Source: Microbacterium esteraromaticum
GTDB taxonomy: Bacteria > Actinomycetota > Actinomycetes > Actinomycetales > Microbacteriaceae
DNA: 64,000 bases
Direction: 5' to 3'
Assembly (NCBI RefSeq): GCF_900163815.1
Contig: NZ_FUKO01000029.1
Location: 39,723-103,722 of the forward strand
Shown here: in pieces, positions 33,450 to 42,941 of the stretch
Numbering within the stretch: the stretch's first letter is position 1
Layout: every line of letters begins with the position of its first letter
Program-made: the position numbers and the translations under genes
Notes under the pieces: generated by a model
What the model saw: the letters and a program-made list of their open reading frames with translations, nothing else
What the model was told of the DNA's origin: nothing
Databases searched by the model: none

Positions 33450-36400
33450 GTGACGGTTTCGATCCGAGTGATGAGCGCGGGGCAGGGCTATCGCTACTTG
33501 CTGGACTCGGTCGTCGCCGGAGACGGGCAACGCGACGCGGCACAAGCGCTGACTCGGTACTACAACGAGTCCGGGACTCCGCCCGGTCATTGGGTCGGTG
33601 CGGGCTCGTCTGGGTTCGACGGTCTTGATACCGAGGCTGATGTGACCGAGGCGCATCTGCGTCGTCTGATGGGCTTCGGGCAGGATCCCGTGACCGGCAG
33701 CCAGCTCGGGCGCCCGTACCGGAAGTTCGCGACCACGCAGGAGCGTGTCGACCGCCGTATCGCGGGTCTCCCTGACACGTTGAGCCCCGCTGAGCGGGCC
33801 GAGCAGCGGGTCATGATCGAGGCTGAGGAGCACGCGAAGCCGACCGGCGCGCCGGTAGCCGGGTTCGATCTGACGTTCTCGGCGCCGAAGTCCGTGTCCA
33901 CGTTGTGGGCCGTCGCCGATGCGGGCACCCAGGCCCTCATCGCGCAAGCGCATCACGCCGCGATGCGTGATGTGATCGAGCTGGTCGAACGTGACGTCGC
34001 GATGACCCGGGTCGGGGCTGCGGGTCCGCGAGGCGCGGTCGCGCAGGTCGAGGTGCGCGGAGTCGTCGGGGCCGCCTACGACCACTACGACTCCCGGGCC
34101 GCCGATCCTCAGTTGCACACGCACGTTGTGGTCGCCAACCGCGTGCAGGGCGCCCATGACAGGAAGTGGCGCACCCTCGACTCACGCGCGTTGCATGCCG
34201 CGGTGAGCGGGTTATCGGAGCATTACAACGCGCTCTTGTCGGACCATCTCGCCCGGCTGCTCGGGGTGGGATGGGAGGCGCGAGAACGCGGCCCGGGCCG
34301 GATGACGGCGTGGGAGATCGCCGGTGTCCCACAGCCGCTGATGGACGAGTTCTCCTCTCGTACCCGTGACATTGAGCGCAGTAAGGACCGGCTGGTGGCC
34401 GAGTACACCGAGCGACATGGTCGGGCGCCGTCGCGGAAGATGCTGTGGCAGATCCGCCAGCAGGCCACCCTGGAGACGCGGCCGGAGAAGCAGAAGCACT
34501 CCCTCGCCGAGCTGACCGGCCAGTGGCGCGGCCGTGCCGGACGCGTCCTGGACGAGGACCCCGTCGGCTGGGCAAGACAGGTGGTCGCTGCGGGCTCGCA
34601 TGACGCGTTGCTGCGTGCCGATGACGTCGATCTCGAGGAGATCGATCGCCTTGCGCACGTCGTGGTGGTGCAGGTCGCGGACCGGCGCTCGACGTGGCGA
34701 CGGTGGAACCTCCATGCCGAAGCGGTCCGGCAGACGATGGATCTGCGCTTCGTCTCCACCGCCGACCGGGAGGCGGTCGTCGGCCTGATCGTCGATGGCG
34801 CCGAGGCCGCGTCGCTGCGCCTCACCCCGCCCGAACTCGCCTCCAGCCCCGCCACGTTCCGCCGAGCCGACGGCGCGAGCGTGTTCCGGCCAAAGGCGTC
34901 CACCGTCTACTCCTCGGAGGCGGTCCTCGCGGCGGAGGATCGACTCCTCGCCTTCGCCGAGCAACGGACCGCTCCCACGGTCGATCTGGCCGCCGTGGAG
35001 CGGGCATCCCGCGCCAGCGGGAAGCGGCGGGCGCTGTCGGCGGATCAGCTTGACGCGCTTGCGAAGGTCGCCGTCTCCGCCCGGGTCGTCGACGTTCTGG
35101 TGGGGCCGGCGGGGGCGGGAAAGACCACGACTATGAGCGCGCTCCGACAGGCCTGGGAATCGAGCCACGGCAGGGGTTCTGTCGTCGGACTCGCCCCGTC
35201 GGCCGCGGCCGCCCAGGTGCTCGGCGAGGAGCTGCGGATCCCGACGGAGAACACCGCGAAATGGATCCACGAGCACAAGCAAGGCAGCTGGGACCTCAAG
35301 CCCGGCCAGCTCGTGATCATCGATGAAGCGTCCCTCGCGGGGACGTTCGCGCTCGACCACATCGCGACCCATGCGGCCGAGGTCGGTGCGAAGGTCTTGC
35401 TCGTGGGCGATTGGGCCCAGCTGCAGGCCGTGGACGCCGGCGGCTCGTTCGGACTGCTCGTGCGCTCCCGCGATGACGCCCCAGAGCTGTTGGACGTGCG
35501 ACGGTTCCGCAACGTGTGGGAGAAGCGCGCGTCCCTCCAGTTGCGCATCGGCGACACCGACGTCATCGACAGCTACCTCGCCCACGACCGGGTCACCGGC
35601 ACCGACCGCGACGGCGTCCTCGACGCCGCCTACCAGGGATGGCTCGCCGACCAGCGGGCAGGCAAGAGCAGCGTGCTGATCGCCGAAGCCCGCGAGACCG
35701 TCAGCGACCTCAACGACCGTGCCCGCACCGACCGAGTCCTCGCCGGTCTCGTCGAGGAAGGCGGCATCCGCCTGCACGATGGCACCCGCGCATCCCGGGG
35801 CGACATCGTGATCACCCGCCGCAACGACCGCCGCCTAGCTCTCGGGCGCAGCTGGGTGAAGAACAACGACCGCTGGATCGTCACGACCGCGAACGAGGAC
35901 GGGTCGCTCACCCTGCGCCGCGAGAAATCCCGGTGGCGCACCACGCTCACCCTGCCTGCCGCCTACGTCGCCGAGAACGTGGAGCTCGGTTACGCGATCA
36001 CCGCTCACCGTGCGCAGGGCGCGAACGTCGACACGGCGCACGCGGTCGTGTCCTCCCCGGAGATGACCCGCGAGGCCTTGTACGTCGCGATGACCCGCGG
36101 CCGCGAGTCGAACCGGGTCTACGTGGCCACCGACGAGCAGCACCTCGAGGAGCATCAGCACCGTGCCGACCTGCAGATGACTGCCCGGTCGATCCTGTTC
36201 GGCATCCTGCAGCACACCGGCGCCGAGCTGTCGGCGCACGAGACGATCACCGCTGAGCACGACGAATGGGCCTCGATCGCGCAGCTCGCCGGCGAGTACG
36301 ACACGATCGCGCAGACCGCCCAGCACGAGCGATGGATCTCCCTCCTGGAGCAAGGCGGCCTCGACGAGTCCACGATCGACGAGCTCATCGACACCGACGC

Positions 36401-36974
36401 CTACGGCATCCTCACCACCGAGCTGCGCCGCCTGGAAGCCGAAGGGCACAACATCGATGACCTGCTGCCGCGAGTCATCCGCGCCGGCGGCCTCGAGGGC
36501 GTCGACGACCTCGGCTCGCTGCTGCGCTATCGCGTCCAAGTCGTCGCCGCCCGCTACCAGCCAGCCGCGCGTCAGCGCCAGCTGATCGCTGGCCTCATCC
36601 CCAGGGCGAGCGGGCCGATGGTCGAGGACATGCAGCGAGCCCTCACCGAACGCGAGGCACTCATCCTCCAGCGCGCACGCACCCTCGCCGAAGCGGCCAT
36701 CGTCGAGCAGCCGCCGTGGGTACAGCACCTGAACGTTGCAGGCGCGGGCACTGCCGAGCAGAAGCAGGTCCTGCTGCATCTGACCACGGTTGCCGCGTAT
36801 CGGGACCGCTACGGGATCACCGCCACCTCGAGTGCGCTCGGGTCGATCCCGGAGGGTGACGCGCAGCGCGTCGACTATGAACGTGCCCGTGCCGCCGTCC
36901 GAGAGCTGGGCGAAGTCTCGGAGATGGACCTCGGCTCGGCACCGAGCCGAGAGGCGCCGGTGCGGGAGCTCTGA
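33450..36974 (+). CDS. traA: MobF-type conjugative relaxase-helicase TraA
   Basis: A 1174-residue protein starting at GTG 33450. The relaxase domain (about 1-320) has N-terminal tyrosines (Y14, Y16) and the metal-binding PQLHTHVVVAN (His223, His225) of TrwC/TraA enzymes that nick DNA at oriT. The superfamily 1 helicase domain follows, with Walker A VGPAGAGKTT (about 551-560), Walker B LVIIDEASLAG (about 624-634) and a late ITAHRAQGANVD motif. A mostly helical C-terminal region of about 250 residues ends the protein. It is divergent from the surface protein by 100 bp, a stretch with the small hairpin CCTCG-tgcgtg-CGAGG that could be part of oriT. It marks this region as conjugative. Confidence 0.9.
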   Translation: MTVSIRVMSAGQGYRYLLDSVVAGDGQRDAAQALTRYYNESGTPPGHWVGAGSSGFDGLDTEADVTEAHLRRLMGFGQDPVTGSQLGRPYRKFATTQERVDRRIAGLPDTLSPAERAEQRVMIEAEEHAKPTGAPVAGFDLTFSAPKSVSTLWAVADAGTQALIAQAHHAAMRDVIELVERDVAMTRVGAAGPRGAVAQVEVRGVVGAAYDHYDSRAADPQLHTHVVVANRVQGAHDRKWRTLDSRALHAAVSGLSEHYNALLSDHLARLLGVGWEARERGPGRMTAWEIAGVPQPLMDEFSSRTRDIERSKDRLVAEYTERHGRAPSRKMLWQIRQQATLETRPEKQKHSLAELTGQWRGRAGRVLDEDPVGWARQVVAAGSHDALLRADDVDLEEIDRLAHVVVVQVADRRSTWRRWNLHAEAVRQTMDLRFVSTADREAVVGLIVDGAEAASLRLTPPELASSPATFRRADGASVFRPKASTVYSSEAVLAAEDRLLAFAEQRTAPTVDLAAVERASRASGKRRALSADQLDALAKVAVSARVVDVLVGPAGAGKTTTMSALRQAWESSHGRGSVVGLAPSAAAAQVLGEELRIPTENTAKWIHEHKQGSWDLKPGQLVIIDEASLAGTFALDHIATHAAEVGAKVLLVGDWAQLQAVDAGGSFGLLVRSRDDAPELLDVRRFRNVWEKRASLQLRIGDTDVIDSYLAHDRVTGTDRDGVLDAAYQGWLADQRAGKSSVLIAEARETVSDLNDRARTDRVLAGLVEEGGIRLHDGTRASRGDIVITRRNDRRLALGRSWVKNNDRWIVTTANEDGSLTLRREKSRWRTTLTLPAAYVAENVELGYAITAHRAQGANVDTAHAVVSSPEMTREALYVAMTRGRESNRVYVATDEQHLEEHQHRADLQMTARSILFGILQHTGAELSAHETITAEHDEWASIAQLAGEYDTIAQTAQHERWISLLEQGGLDESTIDELIDTDAYGILTTELRRLEAEGHNIDDLLPRVIRAGGLEGVDDLGSLLRYRVQVVAARYQPAARQRQLIAGLIPRASGPMVEDMQRALTEREALILQRARTLAEAAIVEQPPWVQHLNVAGAGTAEQKQVLLHLTTVAAYRDRYGITATSSALGSIPEGDAQRVDYERARAAVRELGEVSEMDLGSAPSREAPVREL

Positions 36975-37050
36975 GCCGTCCCTCTACCGCACGTCGGAGG
37001 AGGGGCGTATCCTCAAATCAGCGGTAGGAAGACTCATTGACCGTGCCAGG

Positions 37051-37084
37051 CCCTTGCGGGATTGGCATGGTGGCCCCGCAAGGG
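37051..37084 (+). terminator. Hairpin downstream of traA
   Basis: CCCTTGCGGG (37051-37060) and CCCGCAAGGG (37075-37084) form a perfect 10-bp stem with a 14-base loop, 76 bp after the traA stop. There is no T-tract. It may end the traA transcript or attenuate readthrough into the next gene. Confidence 0.5.
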
Positions 37085-37157
37085 GAAGACCTCATTCGCA
37101 CAAGGCCTCACCGCCCACTCGGGACTGTGCCCCGGAGAACGCGATGAGGAGTCTGCT

Positions 37158-37565
37158 GTGCTGATCTATCTGCTCTTGGTCCTGAGCGTCCGCGTCCGCA
37201 ATTTCATGCGCGTCTGGATGCCGACGAACATCTTCCTCGACTACCTGCGCACGCGCCGTGGCGGCAAGCGCGACGGGACCGCACTCCTCGTCGGCGCCAG
37301 CTACCTCGCCCTCGCCATCGGCTGCGCCCGGGCGGTCGAGCTGGGCTGGCCCGGATGGCTCTACCTCGCCTTCTGGCTCTTCCTGTGGAACGCGAGCAAG
37401 TTCCTCCTCTTCCCACCCATCGAGGCCGGCCGGCGCCGGGTCCACCGTCTGCGCGCAGTCCGTGCCCGGCTCTCGCAACGCCTCGCCGCGCCCGACGGCG
37501 CGAGTGCTCAGGACCTGACGCCCCAGCAGCAGACCGGGGTCGACTACGTGGGCACCGGACGCTGA
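37158..37565 (+). CDS. Small membrane protein of transfer region
   Basis: A 135-residue protein starting at GTG 37158 behind a GATGAGGAG ribosome site. It has an N-terminal hydrophobic segment (about 1-14), two further membrane segments (about 47-60 and 68-88, the latter WLYLAFWLFLWNASKFLLF), and a basic C-terminal helix. No family is recognised, but small membrane proteins next to the relaxase are common in actinobacterial ICEs. It is convergent with the ART-like gene with a 9-bp gap. Confidence 0.6.
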   Translation: MLIYLLLVLSVRVRNFMRVWMPTNIFLDYLRTRRGGKRDGTALLVGASYLALAIGCARAVELGWPGWLYLAFWLFLWNASKFLLFPPIEAGRRRVHRLRAVRARLSQRLAAPDGASAQDLTPQQQTGVDYVGTGR

Positions 37566-37574
37566 AGCGGCCGC

Positions 37575-38558
37575 CTACTCCGTCTCATCGAGCGTGTGGC
37601 GCACGGCCTGCGCGATCGTGTAGCGCGAGACCCGACGGCTCGGATCCCCGTGCGCATAAAGATCCTCGACAACCTCCAGCACCGGACCCAGCACGTCCGC
37701 GGTCAGCTTGTGCGGCACCGACAGCACAAGCTCAGTGGCCTCGTCCAGCGTGTACGAGCCCGTCTGGGTGGACGCGAGGTGGTCGATCATCAGTCCGAGC
37801 TGCTCCCGCACGGACTCCTCGATCGACAGCTCCACCACGTCACCATCGGCCTCGAACGAGGCAAGCGCTGCGGCATCCCGCTCGCGCTCGAGGAGGTACT
37901 CCCATTCCGCTGGTTCCACCACGCGCAAGTCGTCGTCCAGGAGGCCGCTCGTGTCGATGACGTATTCGCTCTCGCCGCGGGTCTCGTGGAAGTACGCCAT
38001 CACCAGCTCGCGCGGCGCGTCGATCTCGAAGATCTGGTGTGCGTGCCCGGACACCGCGCCGATCCGGGTCGCGAACCAGTGCGCCCGCTCGAAGCTCGTC
38101 GTCCACGACAGCCCCAGCTCGTGCCCTTCCGTCGCCGCACGATACAGCGGCAGCGTCTCCGGCACCGACGAGAGATCGCGCAGCTCGTGCTCGTGGAGGT
38201 ACTTCCCGTCGGCGCCGGCGACGTCGAACGCGTACCGCCAGACGTCGTAGTCGGCCGCGCGGCCGGGCCATTCGCAGGTGGTCCAGGCGTCCTCGAGGCC
38301 AATCCTGATCTGTTGCGGATCGGTGAGCACGTCCATCGCGATCGCCGTCAGCAGGATCGCCGGCTTGTCGTTCCGGCCCGCTCGTGCCGACAGGTCCTCC
38401 CACCTCATCGGCGGCGCCTCGCCCCGAGGGTGCTCGCGCACGGGACCTCCTCTCGCCAGATCATGTGTCTGTTGTACCTCGTACATTCCACGATCTCGCT
38501 CATCATGAGGCCCGCCGGCCGGTGACCGATCCATGACCGAAAGGTAGGAGTGAGTCAT
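37575..38558 (-). CDS. Putative ADP-ribosyltransferase-like protein
   Basis: A 327-residue soluble protein. Its centre reads LPLYRAATEGHELGLSWTTSFERA, with Arg140 in LYR, Ser151-Trp152-Thr153, then a strand HQIFEIDAP and RGESEYVID with Glu196-x-Glu198. This R...S-x-T...ExE order is the hallmark of the R-S-E class of ADP-ribosyltransferases. No signal peptide is present. The C-terminal part (about 240-325) is helical. The start is uncertain: ATG 38558 or ATG 38486 (24 residues shorter). It sits between the relaxase region and a defence cluster, so an intracellular toxin, anti-defence or defence role is possible. The family assignment rests on motif order only. Confidence 0.5.
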   Translation of the reverse strand: MTHSYLSVMDRSPAGGPHDERDRGMYEVQQTHDLARGGPVREHPRGEAPPMRWEDLSARAGRNDKPAILLTAIAMDVLTDPQQIRIGLEDAWTTCEWPGRAADYDVWRYAFDVAGADGKYLHEHELRDLSSVPETLPLYRAATEGHELGLSWTTSFERAHWFATRIGAVSGHAHQIFEIDAPRELVMAYFHETRGESEYVIDTSGLLDDDLRVVEPAEWEYLLERERDAAALASFEADGDVVELSIEESVREQLGLMIDHLASTQTGSYTLDEATELVLSVPHKLTADVLGPVLEVVEDLYAHGDPSRRVSRYTIAQAVRHTLDETE

Positions 38559-38593
38559 GGCGACGCCCTCTGGAGTCCTTGAGGGGCGGGCGT

Positions 38594-41500
38594 CTACGCA
38601 AAAAGGTCGGACGGCCCCCGGTAGTCGAGCTCGACGACACCGCCGACTCCGGTCCCAGTGACTTTCAGCAGCCCCTGACGGCGCGGGTTCAGGTGCGCGA
38701 CCAGTACCCCGACTTGACGACCATCTGCTGACTCGATCACGGTTGTTCCGTCCGCATGGGGGAGCGCCCGGTATGGCTCGCCGGAGCCAGGCTGGAAGTC
38801 CTGAATCCAGGTCACTATCGACTCGTGAACTTCATGAACCCACGTTCGCTGGCGAGACGTGACAGTGCGCGTGGCGAAACTCATCCACAGTTCGTGGGTG
38901 GTCAGAGTCGGCCACGCTGTGTCTCCGGCTGCGAGTTGTGTCGCGTCGGACGTCATCCACTCATGTAACCCGCCAAGCGTCGAGAACTCGGCTCCGGTTG
39001 ATTCCACCGCGGCGAGCGCTCCCGATCGTGAGGCGAAGCCTGCTCGCATCAGTGTCGACGCGGCCCTGTTCAGGGTGCCGGCTTCTACAGCGGCGACGCT
39101 CAGTCCGGTCTCCGGACTGGATAGGTCCCAGGGGAATGCATCGGGAGTGGGATGTGCTGCAGCGCGGACACGGACGGCTTCGAGCGCCCACGGGAGTCGG
39201 TATGCCAGGGTGTCTTCGATGAACTCAGCCGTTTCGAGGCTGTCGTCCGCCGCGATGTCTGCGACAGGGCGCCCTCGCAGCCACCCGACCAGGATCTCCT
39301 CCCAGTTGTCTGGTCGAGTCTTGGGAGTGAAGGGGAAGATATCGAGCACGATCCTGGCGAAGCGGGTGATCGCGTCGATCGCTTCGTCGTCCATGCCGAG
39401 TTGGATGGCTGCTTCGGCGATTTGCAGGTGACGGTTGAGTTGCTCAGCATTTGAATCGAGATCCCGGCCGGTCGCGAGGCCAACGCCGGCCAGGTAATAG
39501 CCGCGCCGCTGATCCGGAGTCGTGGTCCGCCAGATGACTCCAGCTCGGGCTACGAGACCTGTCCGCAGGGCGTTGCGCACAGGTTCCTGGTAGCGAGCGA
39601 CTGTCCGTGCCCACAGCGATGAAGCGAGAACTGCATCGAGCGCGGCGCCGAGATCCTGCTCTGTGACGGAGGAGTCGCTGAGCAGTCCGAGGATCGCGCA
39701 GTCCAGGCTCGCGAGTTGGCCCGGCCAGATTTTCATGGCTTCGCTCGCGGTCTCTTCGTCTTCGGCGGCAATTGCTGGGAAGGACCAGTCGGCAAGCCCC
39801 GTGACGTACTCAGTGAAGTCGTCCCAGTCGACCTCGCCGAGACTGTCGGACATTCTCTTGAGCATGGTGGTGAGGAGTCGGACGAGTCCGCTCTGCATAT
39901 CCCGCAACTGGGAATCTTCGACGAGCTGTTGCCAGTTCTGTCGTGCTCGTCGGGTGGGCTCGAACATCGGATGCACCACGAGTCCGGATGAGTCGACGAA
40001 CGCTCGTCCGGCTCGGCCGACGATATTGCGGAACTCGGCGGCGTCAATGATCTTCCGGTTGCGCCACAGACTATGCACCACAAGCGCGCTCGCCGATAGG
40101 TTCAGTCCCTGCGCCAGCGTGGGGGAGGAGATCGTAATCTTCAGTTCTCCCTGTTGCAGAAGTTTTTCGACTTCCTTGCGGTAGGGCCCTGGCAGAGAGC
40201 CGTGATGGATGGCGACACCCATGCGTAGGCAGGCAAGGAGAGGATGGTCGGCCCCGAACCATTCTTCACCGATACTGAGTGCGGTGTTCAGGACAGTCGG
40301 GTCGCCGTCGAAGACATTGCGGAGCGCGCCTTGCCGGGCCAGCTTGACGACCAGCTTGGCGAACGCGTTGACGGACGTCTTCAGCGGGCAGAACACCAGG
40401 ACGGTCTGGCCATCGTCGACCAGGCGCAAGGCGGTGGCCAGAGTCAGCTCTTGCGCGTCTTTCGGGAAAGGGAGCTTGCGTTGCTTGCTGGGGACGATCT
40501 CCGCGGTGAGGAACCGGGGCACATACGGTTCCTCACCGCCGACAGTGATGTTCAGCCTCGCGTTGTCTTCGCGCCAGACGACTTCTCCGTACCGGAGGAT
40601 GGTGGGACGCCAGTCACTACTGATCAATCCATCGGGTTCATCGTCGGTGAGCCAACCGACGAAATCCTTCACCTCATCGCCCTCGGGCAGGATCGCTGAG
40701 AGGCAGATGATGCGACGAGTCTTCGCGTCCGGGCGACGGAGAAGTCGCTGAATTTGGACCTCGTACCGCACCTCCCGCTCGTTCGCTCCGATCATGTGTC
40801 CCTCGTCGAGCACGATCAACCCGACATCGTTGAGTAGACCGGGATCGTTGCGGAGCGCGAAGTCGAGCTTCTCGGGAGTTGAGACCACAATGTCGCGCTC
40901 CTGGAGGATGCTCTCGTCGACATCGCTGACCCCAGTGGTGCCGTACAAGGACGAGATGGTCTTGCCGAGAGGGACGAAGGTGTGTTCCAGAGCGGTCTCC
41001 GTCTGTGCGGACAGCGCCCGGAGCGGGGTGACGAACACCACGCGTTTGCCTTCGGCCAGGGTCGCGAGGATACACAGTTCTGCGATGCGAGTCTTGCCGG
41101 CGCTCGTGGGCAAGGAGAGCACGAGATTGTCTTGGGTATTGAGTACCCGTGACGCGGCTTCCAGTTGGGAGGGCCAGAGGTCGATCTCGGAGCGCCGTCG
41201 GCGGAAGAGCGAGGCGATGAACGTGGCGCGCAGGCGATCCCAGTCGCCAGCGTCCCCGTTTCCCGGACCCGTCGGCAGGACCACGTGGAAGCTGGACTCC
41301 CACAGGCCCCGCAGCAGGTGGATCGCCAGCCGATGACACCACCACTGCGGCACCATGCTCAGAGCGGCCGCGCCGCGCATTCCCACCTCGAGCCGTGCAA
41401 TGGCGTCCGTGAGGAGAGCAGGCTCACCACGTTCGAACGCCAACATGGCCACGCTGATCGCACCCATGAACGCGTCGGTCATCGCGGTGTCGACCACATC

Positions 41501-42091
41501 CAGGACATCGGCTCCGCCCTCAAGGTCGTCGTTACCGTTGTCCGGATCGAGCGTGGAACGCAACTCCTCGGCAAGGCTCGCATCCGACGCCTTGTCATCC
41601 GCGCGGCTTCCAGAGACGAGCCTCGTCAGGGTGTCCAGATCCCGGAGCATGAGCAGCACCAAGGATCGCTCGGTGGGGGACACGTTCTGATCGTTACGCG
41701 TCGCTGCCAGAAGGGAATAGGCCCGCGCTGAGTATCGTGCGAGATGAAAGCCTGCTGCGGCCACCACCCGATGAAAACTCAACTCTGGCGTCGCCTCCCC
41801 GCGGGCGATGACCGATTCGATCGCTGACGCTGCGTTCTCGAACGCCCGCCGAGACACTTCGGCAGATCCCTCCAGATCGCTCAGCTCCAGTCCGTGCTCC
41901 AGAAGCGCGTAACCGTAGGAGAGGAGATCGTGGCTCAGTAGGACGTCAAATGGGGGAGCGTCCTCTGGGAGAGCCCCATCGCGCCATATCATTGCGCGCG
42001 CCTCTCCACGGGCAAGGAGTCGCCCACGGAAGCCGGACGCTGTTGCCCGATCGATCGCGGTTTCGAGATCCTCAACGCGTCCGGGCATCAC
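38594..42091 (-). CDS. hamB: HamB-like superfamily 2 helicase of a Hachiman system
   Basis: A 1165-residue helicase. An N-terminal helical region (about 1-300) precedes a Ski2-like SF2 core: Walker A PTSAGKT (328-334), DEGH box (429-432), SAILPE motif III, and a motif VI region with RNIVGRAGRAF (about 690-700). The last 350 residues are helical. It overlaps hamA by 20 bases, and this nuclease-helicase pairing is the Hachiman anti-phage arrangement, in which the helicase senses damaged or aberrant DNA and releases the nuclease. ATG 42091 or 42088 can start it. Confidence 0.8.
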   Translation of the reverse strand: MMPGRVEDLETAIDRATASGFRGRLLARGEARAMIWRDGALPEDAPPFDVLLSHDLLSYGYALLEHGLELSDLEGSAEVSRRAFENAASAIESVIARGEATPELSFHRVVAAAGFHLARYSARAYSLLAATRNDQNVSPTERSLVLLMLRDLDTLTRLVSGSRADDKASDASLAEELRSTLDPDNGNDDLEGGADVLDVVDTAMTDAFMGAISVAMLAFERGEPALLTDAIARLEVGMRGAAALSMVPQWWCHRLAIHLLRGLWESSFHVVLPTGPGNGDAGDWDRLRATFIASLFRRRRSEIDLWPSQLEAASRVLNTQDNLVLSLPTSAGKTRIAELCILATLAEGKRVVFVTPLRALSAQTETALEHTFVPLGKTISSLYGTTGVSDVDESILQERDIVVSTPEKLDFALRNDPGLLNDVGLIVLDEGHMIGANEREVRYEVQIQRLLRRPDAKTRRIICLSAILPEGDEVKDFVGWLTDDEPDGLISSDWRPTILRYGEVVWREDNARLNITVGGEEPYVPRFLTAEIVPSKQRKLPFPKDAQELTLATALRLVDDGQTVLVFCPLKTSVNAFAKLVVKLARQGALRNVFDGDPTVLNTALSIGEEWFGADHPLLACLRMGVAIHHGSLPGPYRKEVEKLLQQGELKITISSPTLAQGLNLSASALVVHSLWRNRKIIDAAEFRNIVGRAGRAFVDSSGLVVHPMFEPTRRARQNWQQLVEDSQLRDMQSGLVRLLTTMLKRMSDSLGEVDWDDFTEYVTGLADWSFPAIAAEDEETASEAMKIWPGQLASLDCAILGLLSDSSVTEQDLGAALDAVLASSLWARTVARYQEPVRNALRTGLVARAGVIWRTTTPDQRRGYYLAGVGLATGRDLDSNAEQLNRHLQIAEAAIQLGMDDEAIDAITRFARIVLDIFPFTPKTRPDNWEEILVGWLRGRPVADIAADDSLETAEFIEDTLAYRLPWALEAVRVRAAAHPTPDAFPWDLSSPETGLSVAAVEAGTLNRAASTLMRAGFASRSGALAAVESTGAEFSTLGGLHEWMTSDATQLAAGDTAWPTLTTHELWMSFATRTVTSRQRTWVHEVHESIVTWIQDFQPGSGEPYRALPHADGTTVIESADGRQVGVLVAHLNPRRQGLLKVTGTGVGGVVELDYRGPSDLFA

Positions 42092-42845
42092 GGATCACCT
42101 CTTCGAAGACTCGACGGATGAACGCCTGGTGCTCTGGGACCTGTAGCCCCACACCGAGTCGGCGGATCTTGCCCTTGTAGGCCTTGGTGTGATTGCGCAA
42201 CAACTTGAGAGGGTTGTTGCCGGAGAACGTGAAGAGCAGGTGCAATACGTCGCTCGGTCGGATGCGTCCACGAAGCTGGGCGGCGAGGATCTTCACGTGC
42301 AGCTTCGTCTCGCCCATCTCGCGCAGACGCGCGGCAACGAACATCAGCGCGTGGGGTGTCGGCAGGCCGTGCTCGCTCAGCAAGGCTGCTTCTGCCTCGT
42401 CAAGTGTCGAAGTTGAGAGGCTCGCACGACTCTTCGCCTCGCCTTTGAGGAACTCAAGCTTGTCGTCGTCCACCATGCGAACGCCGAGAAGATCGTCCCC
42501 GCGCATGGGCATATCGCGGCTGTCCTTCCACCGCAGGCGTGCGATCATGCGGTAGCCGAGCTCCCGAGCCACGTACTGGGTGCCGAGGATCTCCCCGAGT
42601 TCACCCGACCGGGTCCGCTTGCTGACCGGCAGCTTTCCGCTGAGAACTTTCGCCGCCTCGGGCTTGCCGAGCTCGCGTAGCACCGCCGCGATCTCATCCG
42701 CAGCCACGTAGTGACGGGGCACAGCGGCAGCGGCCCACGTCACGCCAGCATCAACCGCAGCCCCGTCGGGCGGCACCATCCGCACAACTTTGTGGGAGCC
42801 GACGTCTTCTCGGGTAGTGGTCACCCACGTCCTAATCCGAGCCAT
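42072..42845 (-). CDS. hamA: HamA-like nuclease (DUF1837) of a Hachiman system
   Basis: A 257-residue protein. The middle third has a PD-(D/E)xK-type layout: RSGELGEILG (Glu82, Glu85), RGDDLLGVR (Asp117, Asp118) and FLKGEAKSR (Glu136, Lys138). This order and the DDLLG wording fit DUF1837/HamA, the effector nuclease of Hachiman. It is followed and overlapped by the helicase gene. The remaining residues (about 150-255) are helical and basic. Confidence 0.8.
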   Translation of the reverse strand: MARIRTWVTTTREDVGSHKVVRMVPPDGAAVDAGVTWAAAAVPRHYVAADEIAAVLRELGKPEAAKVLSGKLPVSKRTRSGELGEILGTQYVARELGYRMIARLRWKDSRDMPMRGDDLLGVRMVDDDKLEFLKGEAKSRASLSTSTLDEAEAALLSEHGLPTPHALMFVAARLREMGETKLHVKILAAQLRGRIRPSDVLHLLFTFSGNNPLKLLRNHTKAYKGKIRRLGVGLQVPEHQAFIRRVFEEVIRDARTR

Positions 42846-42941
42846 CCGAACAATCCTCCAAAAGTGGCTTGGTCAAACGAATCATCCGGCCTGTGGGGCA
42901 CCTGATATTGCGCACGGTTAGACATCGGCAGAGATGACTGC

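Noticed and set aside
34212..35777. A 521-codon leftward open frame inside traA
   Set aside because: It lies opposite the relaxase-helicase core, has no ribosome site or domain, and mirrors the codon bias of traA.
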